NCBI GenBank assembly: GCA_938045805.1
Contig: CALIBL010000065.1
Coordinates: 24,186 to 88,185, forward strand
Reading direction: 5' to 3'
Origin: an uncultured Rubripirellula sp.
GTDB lineage: Bacteria > Planctomycetota > Planctomycetia > Pirellulales > Pirellulaceae
DNA length: 64,000 nt
Below, piece after piece: positions 58,369 through 64,000 of the stretch. A model generated the notes under the pieces. That model was not told the DNA's origin and did no database searches. It saw only the letters and a program-made list of their open reading frames with translations. The first letter of the stretch is position 1, and every line of letters starts with the position of its first letter. The translations under genes were made by a program, and so were the position numbers.

Positions 58369-59358
58369 TTGCCCATTGCATTTATCACCGGCATCACCGG
58401 ACAGGATGGATCCTACCTGACCGAACTTCTCCTGGACAAAGGTTACGAGGTCCACGGCCTAGTGAGACGCTCGAGCACCATTGGCCGCAGTCGCCTCGAA
58501 GCATTATTCAACGACAAAGCGATCTACGAGAAACGCCTTTTTTTGCACTATGGGGATCTGGATGACACGACGACGATTCGTCGTATTCTCGCATCCACTG
58601 CGCCGGACGAAGTTTATCATTTGGCAGGACAGAGCCATGTTGGCCTGAGTTTTGAGATCCCAGAGACCACCTGTCAATTCACCGCAATGGGGACCTTGAA
58701 ACTTCTGGAAATCCTACGAGATCTTCCGAAGCAATCGAAGTTACTGCACATTAGTAGTTCCGAGATTTTCGGCCGCCCTGAAAGCTCACCGCAAAATGAA
58801 TCAACGAGTCGCGATCCCGTGACCCCTTACGGGATTGCGAAGAACTTCGCAACTCAAATGGTCAAACTCTACCGCGAATCCTTCGGACTCTTTGCCTGCA
58901 ACGCGATCTGCTACAACCACGAATCCCCTCGCCGTGGCGAAACCTTTGTAACACGCAAAATCACGCTCGGTGCTGCTGCGATTGCACTCGGATTACAAAG
59001 TGAGTTGGTACTTGGATCTCTCGATGCGCGTCGCGATTGGGGTTTTGCACCTGAGTACGTTCAGGCGATGTGGATGATGATGCAACACTCCCATGCAGAT
59101 GATTACGTCCTGGCAACCGGAGTCAGTCATAGCATCGAAGATTTTCTTGAAGCGGCTTTCCGTTCCGTTGATCTTGACTGGAAACAATATGTCAAGCAGG
59201 ACGAACGCTACATGAGACCCGCCGAAGTCAGTCAACTCGTTGGCGATGCCAGTAAAGCCGAGTCACAACTGGGTTGGAAATCCACCTGCACGCTCGACAA
59301 AATTGTGAACGCGATGGTGCAAAGCGACCTCCAATCACTCAACACTCGCAACCAATGA
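58369..59358 (+). CDS. gmd: GDP-mannose 4,6-dehydratase
   Basis: Converts GDP-mannose to GDP-4-keto-6-deoxymannose, precursor of fucose, rhamnose and perosamine. At 329 residues it is a short-chain dehydrogenase with nucleotide motif ITGITGQDGSYL, active-site YGIAK (Tyr and Lys) after SSSEIFG, and the family-specific NHESPRRGETFVTRKIT. The start is a TTG with AAGGGAT about 10 bases upstream. No fcl, rmd or per gene follows in the window, so the end product is unknown. Confidence 0.93.
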   Translation: MPIAFITGITGQDGSYLTELLLDKGYEVHGLVRRSSTIGRSRLEALFNDKAIYEKRLFLHYGDLDDTTTIRRILASTAPDEVYHLAGQSHVGLSFEIPETTCQFTAMGTLKLLEILRDLPKQSKLLHISSSEIFGRPESSPQNESTSRDPVTPYGIAKNFATQMVKLYRESFGLFACNAICYNHESPRRGETFVTRKITLGAAAIALGLQSELVLGSLDARRDWGFAPEYVQAMWMMMQHSHADDYVLATGVSHSIEDFLEAAFRSVDLDWKQYVKQDERYMRPAEVSQLVGDASKAESQLGWKSTCTLDKIVNAMVQSDLQSLNTRNQ

Positions 59359-59413
59359 GTCAGTAGGTCTAAGCCAACCTCCAAGCTGACTCACGATCTG
59401 AAGCCGCAGCGAA

Positions 59414-60433
59414 TCATCTCAGTCCGCGAAGTGGCTGCGGGTTTGTCAACCCAGCGCTGTACTCGATGGGGCGATCAAAATTCGCTGAAAAGCCGGGAGC
59501 CGGCAAACCGCCAGAAAGCGTGGTTAAATCAATCCTCTGAGGAGCCGAAGTTGGCATCACAAATAGGTTTGGATCCCCGCTGAGCAATTGATTCACCGCA
59601 TAAGATCCCACTTCAATCTTCATGGACAATGGTGGTCCGACCGATGGCAACAAATGAATTTCGACCTCATGCGGAATCGAACATTCATAAGAAGCGTAGT
59701 AGGCGTGTTTTGTCGCGTGGCTCCGTGCGATGAGATTACCGGAGGGTGCATACAAAAACTGATCCGTGACAAAACCCGCTTTCGGATCCAGAATCAAAAC
59801 CTTTTGATAAACTCCATCGGGCATGCTCTGTGTGCTACGAACCTCGAGTCGTCCATCGGTACGGGTGATGGGGCCGGCAATCACGTTCGAGGGATCAAGC
59901 TCTACCAAGCCGAGAGCATCTATCATCCATGTCGGGTCAATCGGTAGAATCGCTCGTGACAATTGCTGCTGGTACTGATCATGCCTCGCGTAATACAACG
60001 TCTTCGATACACCCTCCGGAACTTCAAACCAGAAGGATTCAGTGTTACTTCCCATGTCGATGCCGGCAAAGATGATTGGCAAACTCGCGCGGAGCCGGAA
60101 GTTCTTATCGCGTTGAAGATTCAAGGTTGCGCCGAGCCGTGGGAGATCCGGCATGCTTAAGACCTCCACCGAAGCCGAATTTGTTGACAGTTGACTAATC
60201 GCTTTGGTGCGATTCAACGTCGACGACAATTCTTGAAGTGTCGGGGTTGCCTGAAAAACAGGTGGTGGCGGAGGAAAAATCGTGGCGGGCGTCTGTCGCG
60301 AGCAAGTCGCTCCACCGCAGACAAAAAAGCAGAGAAGTCCAACTGCGGGAAGACACCAAGATTTGCCGTGACCAAGGATTGAGCACCGAGAACGATCGAC
60401 CGCAGATTCACCACTTCCATTCGAACGATTCAT
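59414..60433 (-). CDS. Exported protein of unknown function, possibly LolA/LolB-like fold
   Basis: A 339-residue exported protein with signal segment (LPAVGLLCFFVCGG) and a Cys near the cleavage site, but not a canonical lipobox. The pattern of beta-strands SASVEVLSMPDLPRLGATL, NFRLRASLP and SFWFEVPEGVSKTLYYARHD resembles the LolA/LolB lipoprotein carrier fold, but the match is by eye only. The ATG overlaps the stop of the upstream gene by four bases (ATGA), so they are translationally coupled. I do not recognise a named family. Confidence 0.65.
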   Translation of the reverse strand: MNRSNGSGESAVDRSRCSILGHGKSWCLPAVGLLCFFVCGGATCSRQTPATIFPPPPPVFQATPTLQELSSTLNRTKAISQLSTNSASVEVLSMPDLPRLGATLNLQRDKNFRLRASLPIIFAGIDMGSNTESFWFEVPEGVSKTLYYARHDQYQQQLSRAILPIDPTWMIDALGLVELDPSNVIAGPITRTDGRLEVRSTQSMPDGVYQKVLILDPKAGFVTDQFLYAPSGNLIARSHATKHAYYASYECSIPHEVEIHLLPSVGPPLSMKIEVGSYAVNQLLSGDPNLFVMPTSAPQRIDLTTLSGGLPAPGFSANFDRPIEYSAGLTNPQPLRGLR

Positions 60434-61005
60434 TCGCTAACTCCCGCTTGGGGCTGTGACGGGTGATCCGCTGAACTTGCGTCCGCCCCCAACTCATCCT
60501 CTGCTTCTTCTTCCACTGCTTCGCAATAGAGTAGCTCATTGAGCTCATCCTTCAGCGAATCCGCCTCCCCACGTGTGATCTTTGGTATCGGTATCTCGAT
60601 CACCTCGCCCGTCGTGGCGACTTCCACACGCAAGTACTCCACCTCGTCTCGCTGCTCTTGAGCCGGCTCTGCTGCCTTGACCACTCGGCGACGCATTAGC
60701 ATGAGCGCGAGTAGGAATCGACTCTTTTCTCGCTGAGGAACCTGATCCATCTGTCTTAATAGATCCACCAACACAGCCGGAGGTGCAAGAACGAGTTTCT
60801 TTTCGTCATCCACGGGCATCCGACTCTTCCACCAACCCACTGCGTTCTCTGGTGGTTCAATCCAGCCCTCGGCCGAATACTCCCTGCGTTTGAAATCCTC
60901 ACCCTCCTCCACAACAACCGAGTAATACCACTCACCACCACGCAAAGGTCGCTTCAACGCGAAACATTGACGCGTGCAACGACCGACTTTGTATTCGCCC
61001 AGCAT
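60430..61005 (-). CDS. Unknown protein coupled to the exported LolA-like protein
   Basis: About 191 residues, no signal peptide. It starts MLGEYKVGRCTRQC and has segments EWYYSVVVEEGEDFKRREYS and ENAVGWWKSRMP, then a long acidic tail. Several charged, Glu-rich stretches suggest a cytoplasmic helper. The frame opens at 61056; the ATG at 61005 is preferred. It precedes the exported protein gene with an ATGA overlap. I recognise no family. Confidence 0.6.
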   Translation of the reverse strand: MLGEYKVGRCTRQCFALKRPLRGGEWYYSVVVEEGEDFKRREYSAEGWIEPPENAVGWWKSRMPVDDEKKLVLAPPAVLVDLLRQMDQVPQREKSRFLLALMLMRRRVVKAAEPAQEQRDEVEYLRVEVATTGEVIEIPIPKITRGEADSLKDELNELLYCEAVEEEAEDELGADASSADHPSQPQAGVSE

Positions 61006-61290
61006 GGATTCGCCTACCGATGGCGGGAAGGGAAGCGGCAGAGCCCGTATCTGCACGTATTCGTGTCATATCAAATTGGCACCGAGCAACGAAAGCGAGA
61101 AAGTCGTATGACTTTGAGCAGAATAAGGTAACGGCGTTTTAGCACCGTTAACGTTTCGAGTTTGCAGAAACCAACAAGGTGCGGTCGAGAATCAACGGCG
61201 GTAAATGCAAGCAAATAAACACACCAAAGGTAAACTAGGCAGCACCACAAACTGCCGGTGAGAGCAAGAAGTCGATGATTCGAGCGAAAA

Positions 61291-63486
61291 TCAGTTCGAC
61301 AAAATAGAAAAAAACCACCGACCGTCCTGAACTTGTCGTCCACTAACCATCGAGTTGGGACGGATCAAAACACCGGAATCGGTAGCCTGTTCAACCTCAA
61401 CGGCTTGCTCTTCCGCGTCACCAAACAACACACTCACTCCCTCGTGAAATTCCCCGTTAAAATGAAGTTCCGAAAAACGCTTCTGGCTCGCCTTTGGCAA
61501 CACCTCTTTGAGCAGAATGCAGTCAGGTGATTTCCATGCGAAAACATCACTCATGCTGTCCGGTAACATCAGTCGCTTCATTGAAACTCGCTCAAAGTCT
61601 TGGTTAAACCGAAGCACAAAAACCTCACCTCCACTCGGTGAGTGTCCCGTGAACACCACAGCCCTGCTGTCGCTTGCCCAAACGATTCGATCCCCCAGAG
61701 AGCGATGTCGATGCTCATCACGCAGGAAGATCTTGCGTACCGACTGTGAAACGCAGTCGTACAAGGACACTCCGTGCTCGTTAAAAAAAGCGATTTGTCT
61801 TCCATCGGGCGACCAACTGGGGCATCTCCCATTGGACAACATTCGCCCAGAAAGACCATTAGGTTCCATCAACCAAATGCCAACTCCTCGATGCGACCGT
61901 TCACAAACGAAAGCAGTTCCATCTGGTGCCCAAGTCGGGAAGCGGCCCTTACACAGCTCGCGGAAGTGACCATCAGCAAGTGAAACACGAACCACACTAG
62001 GTTCGTTCAGGCTGTTCCGATCCACCCGATGAATCAATAACGTGTCACCGTTTGGATGAAGGCTGAAACCGTCGATCTCAATCACACTTGGATCCTGAAT
62101 GATCATCCGGCAAGTTTTATTCTTGGGATCCAAAACCGCCAAGGCGACAGATCGGAGACTTTCGAACAGCAACTCGTCTCTGGAAAGCGTGCCATCGGCG
62201 TCGGAATCAAGTCGATGAAAGTAATAACGTCTCTGCAACTGGAAGAGATCAGACCGTCCAAATTCAAACTCATTGAAAGACAACTTTTGATCCCCATCAC
62301 GATCCAGCAGTATTCTTTGCCAAGCGTAATTTCGATTCCCCAACGGTGAGACCAAATACTCCTGCAGCGTCAGCCTTGAATCTTGATTGTCGTCGAATGC
62401 ATAAAACATCGCTCTCTGGATTGAATCCAATGGCAGATCCAAGCCATCGGCAAGCTCGGACCATTCGAGAAAGCTATTGAGGTTTGTGTCGGCCTCGCAG
62501 AACCAGAGAACCGGATCAAAGAAGCAGCCAGTAAAGGGATCGGAAAGTTCCTCGTAATCGATCCGTTGATCTCGGTTGAGATCAAGCTTCCCAAAACGAC
62601 CAAACAAATTTCGATCGGACTGCCCCGCCGTCTCCACCTCTCCTTGATCAAGCTCACCGTCCTGATCCTGGTCAAGCTCCAATAACCAGTCAAAACGAAC
62701 CACTCGGCCCGCCGGATCACGAAGCTTATGACCGTCCCGCAACCTCACACCCAGCTGCTGCTCGAGAAAATGCCTCGCCTCAAGACGACTCACTTTGCCG
62801 TCAAGATTCAAATCCGCGAGGTCAATCACACGTCCGGTTACAAAGCGATTCCCCTCTGGAATGATCGAACCAAGAAAATTGCCGACAAAAGTGTGTGCGT
62901 TGATGAGCTCCTCTGGACGCTGATCCCAACGATCGTAGGACTCATCTAACGCCGCAACCGCATCAGCTACCAACTGCGAGAAGGGGTCTGGGATCGCACC
63001 TCGAAACGGTGGATCAACCCAGCCAGGAATCGCTGCAAATTCGCGAAAACTGAGTTTTGCATTGTGGTCAAAATCAAACACTAAAAAATCGCGTTTCAAC
63101 TCACCAGAGGTTTTACCGGAGGCTTCCAACTCCACACCGTCGCTTGTCACAACTTGAGCATCAACGGACAAGAACTCGCTAAGATCGATGGACGAATCTT
63201 GATCTCGGTCAAGTAATTCGAATCGCTGCCGGACAACCAACGCCGCCCGAGTCCAATCAGCCTCGCCCGTTGAAACGGTTTGCAGGTCACCCGAGGCGAT
63301 GGGGTTTGAGTTGTTCATGCCCTGCAACGGCGTCTGGATCTTTGTCTGAGCCAGAGAGTGTTGGCAATGCCCTATCGTCAACAAGAAGATAAACACGAGC
63401 GAGCCAAAACGGCGAAGTTCTTCACAGCAAAAATTGCTGCGAACGGAAACCAGACCCTCCGTTGAGCACTTAAAGTGTCGCTCCAT
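61291..63486 (-). CDS. Secreted protein with about nine EF-hand-like loops and a TolB-like beta-propeller
   Basis: About 731 residues with a signal segment (FGSLVFIFLLTIGH). The N-terminal two thirds hold EF-hand-like calcium loops: DRDQDSSIDLSEF, DFDHNAKLSFREF, DLNLDGKVSRLE, DQDQDGELDQGE, DLNRDQRIDYEE, EADTNLNSFLEWSE, DDNQDSRLTLQEY, DRDGDQKLSFNEF and DSDADGTLSRDE. The remainder has PTWAPDGTAFV and PSWSPDGRQIAFF, TolB/WD40-like propeller blades. The start at 63486 (ATG) is preferred over GTG at 63537. It probably binds calcium outside the cell; a sensor or structural role is possible. Confidence 0.78.
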   Translation of the reverse strand: MERHFKCSTEGLVSVRSNFCCEELRRFGSLVFIFLLTIGHCQHSLAQTKIQTPLQGMNNSNPIASGDLQTVSTGEADWTRAALVVRQRFELLDRDQDSSIDLSEFLSVDAQVVTSDGVELEASGKTSGELKRDFLVFDFDHNAKLSFREFAAIPGWVDPPFRGAIPDPFSQLVADAVAALDESYDRWDQRPEELINAHTFVGNFLGSIIPEGNRFVTGRVIDLADLNLDGKVSRLEARHFLEQQLGVRLRDGHKLRDPAGRVVRFDWLLELDQDQDGELDQGEVETAGQSDRNLFGRFGKLDLNRDQRIDYEELSDPFTGCFFDPVLWFCEADTNLNSFLEWSELADGLDLPLDSIQRAMFYAFDDNQDSRLTLQEYLVSPLGNRNYAWQRILLDRDGDQKLSFNEFEFGRSDLFQLQRRYYFHRLDSDADGTLSRDELLFESLRSVALAVLDPKNKTCRMIIQDPSVIEIDGFSLHPNGDTLLIHRVDRNSLNEPSVVRVSLADGHFRELCKGRFPTWAPDGTAFVCERSHRGVGIWLMEPNGLSGRMLSNGRCPSWSPDGRQIAFFNEHGVSLYDCVSQSVRKIFLRDEHRHRSLGDRIVWASDSRAVVFTGHSPSGGEVFVLRFNQDFERVSMKRLMLPDSMSDVFAWKSPDCILLKEVLPKASQKRFSELHFNGEFHEGVSVLFGDAEEQAVEVEQATDSGVLIRPNSMVSGRQVQDGRWFFSILSN

Positions 63487-63904
63487 CGGGAGTTGCGTCC
63501 TTCGAGCAGGCAACCTTGGGAGAAACATTTCAAGCACAGGCGATCAAACCAGACTTCGTACCATTCAAGCAATCAAACGTAGGTCATTCGGGACAACCTC
63601 ACACCGAGAGACTCAAGTATAGCCTTCCCATGATCGCATCGGCACGTTTGAAAACTCTCGAAAAAATAGGGTAGTAACGAAGAAGCTTCGGGCGATAGGT
63701 CTTCGTTCGCATCTAAGTGGCTTCAACCGCGAGCGTCCACACGCCGTAAAAGCCTCGAAGAACACCGAAAACACTCGTTTTCTCCATGCTTGAACCAGCA
63801 CAGCGATTTGTTCCCTCGGAAGCCGTTGACCAAGTCGGACGTGAGCGATAAATTTTGGCCTTGCTTGGTCTTTTTCAGAGAAATCTGATTTGACCGGAGA
63901 TGAC
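63487..63904. other. Intergenic region upstream of tRNA-His
   Basis: About 420 bases with no convincing gene; a 62-codon minus-strand frame is rejected. A small hairpin (GAAAAC-ACTC-GTTTTC, 63767-63782) is the only structure seen. The tRNA promoter should be here but no clear -35/-10 pair was found. Confidence 0.45.
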
Positions 63905-63979
63905 GGTGGCTGTAGCTCAATTGGTTAGAGCATCGGATTGTGGTTCCGAGGGTTGGGGGTTCAAGTCCCCTCAGCCACC
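63905..63979 (+). tRNA. tRNA-His (anticodon GTG)
   Basis: A cloverleaf is complete: 7-bp acceptor stem GTGGCTG/CAGCCAC with the extra 5' G (63905) facing C at 63979 that marks tRNA-His, D-arm with AGCTCAATTGGTTAGAGC, anticodon stem TCGGA/TCCGA around loop TTGTGGT, so the anticodon is GTG, and T-arm with GTTCAAGTCC. CCA is not encoded. Confidence 0.97.
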
Positions 63980-64000
63980 CTTCTTTTCGCATTTGATATC

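Noticed and set aside
63613..63992. Minus-strand frames overlapping the tRNA-His region
   Set aside because: They run through a clear tRNA gene and have no independent support.

Overview
The window looks like a chromosomal segment of a planctomycete of the Pirellulaceae (Rhodopirellula/Rubripirellula-like). This is inferred from gene content, not from a marker gene: two secreted formylglycine sulfatases, a giant ThuA / PVC-type dehydrogenase / cytochrome c protein, a DUF6807 (PmoA-like) secreted protein, XylR-type AraC regulators, Gfo/Idh/MocA oxidoreductases, a fused SecDF, a dihydropteroate-synthase-like protein of the tetrahydromethanopterin type, and lipid A genes. Base composition is moderate and even. 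Non-ATG starts backed by good ribosome binding sites are common (TTG for a sulfatase, GTG for rimI-like, ompH and lpxC).

Layout. 1-6.3 kb: aldehyde dehydrogenase, ClC chloride channel with CBS pair, secreted SMP-30 lactonase-like protein, TatD-like hydrolase and a small unknown protein. 7.0-8.3 kb: tandem clpP genes. 8.4-10.8 kb: DUF6807 protein and a dihydroorotate dehydrogenase-like protein, convergent with overlapping stop codons. 11.0-18.4 kb: a XylR-like regulator divergent from a Gfo/Idh oxidoreductase and a 1478-residue ThuA-PVC-cytochrome protein, likely one sugar-oxidation locus. 18.4-23.9 kb: two sulfatases around an FAD oxidoreductase with a golvesin-type C-terminus. 23.9-29.3 kb: GT1-type glycosyltransferase, FHA-GAF-sigma54 activator, RimI-like acetyltransferase, DegT-type aminotransferase.

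30.1-43.0 kb is an envelope-biogenesis block on the plus strand: yajC, secDF with a strong terminator, an M28 peptidase with PDZ domain, ompH/skp, lpxC, lpxA, a gnnA-like dehydrogenase overlapping lpxA, then acetyl-CoA synthetase with a strong terminator. 43.2-49.1 kb, minus strand: a type II secretion/type IV pilus-like operon of a secretin N-domain protein, GspE and GspF. 49.6-54.1 kb: methionine aminopeptidase, a DUF255 thioredoxin-domain protein and the dihydropteroate-synthase-like protein. 54.5-59.4 kb: exopolysaccharide genes (Wza-like export lipoprotein, unknown lipoprotein, NusG-like antiterminator, GDP-mannose 4,6-dehydratase). 59.4-63.5 kb: two coupled unknown genes and a protein with about nine EF-hand-like loops and a TolB-like propeller. 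A tRNA-His(GTG) closes the window.

No mobile element, CRISPR array or phage was recognised. The most unusual signals are a rod-shaped hairpin with a T-tract on the plus strand at 54.32-54.39 kb that terminates no visible gene, a GspE/MshEN-like segment plus an acidic linker inserted in the SecF half of SecDF, a secretin-like protein with no visible barrel in an operon with GspE/GspF, and a two-tier hairpin between ompH and lpxC.
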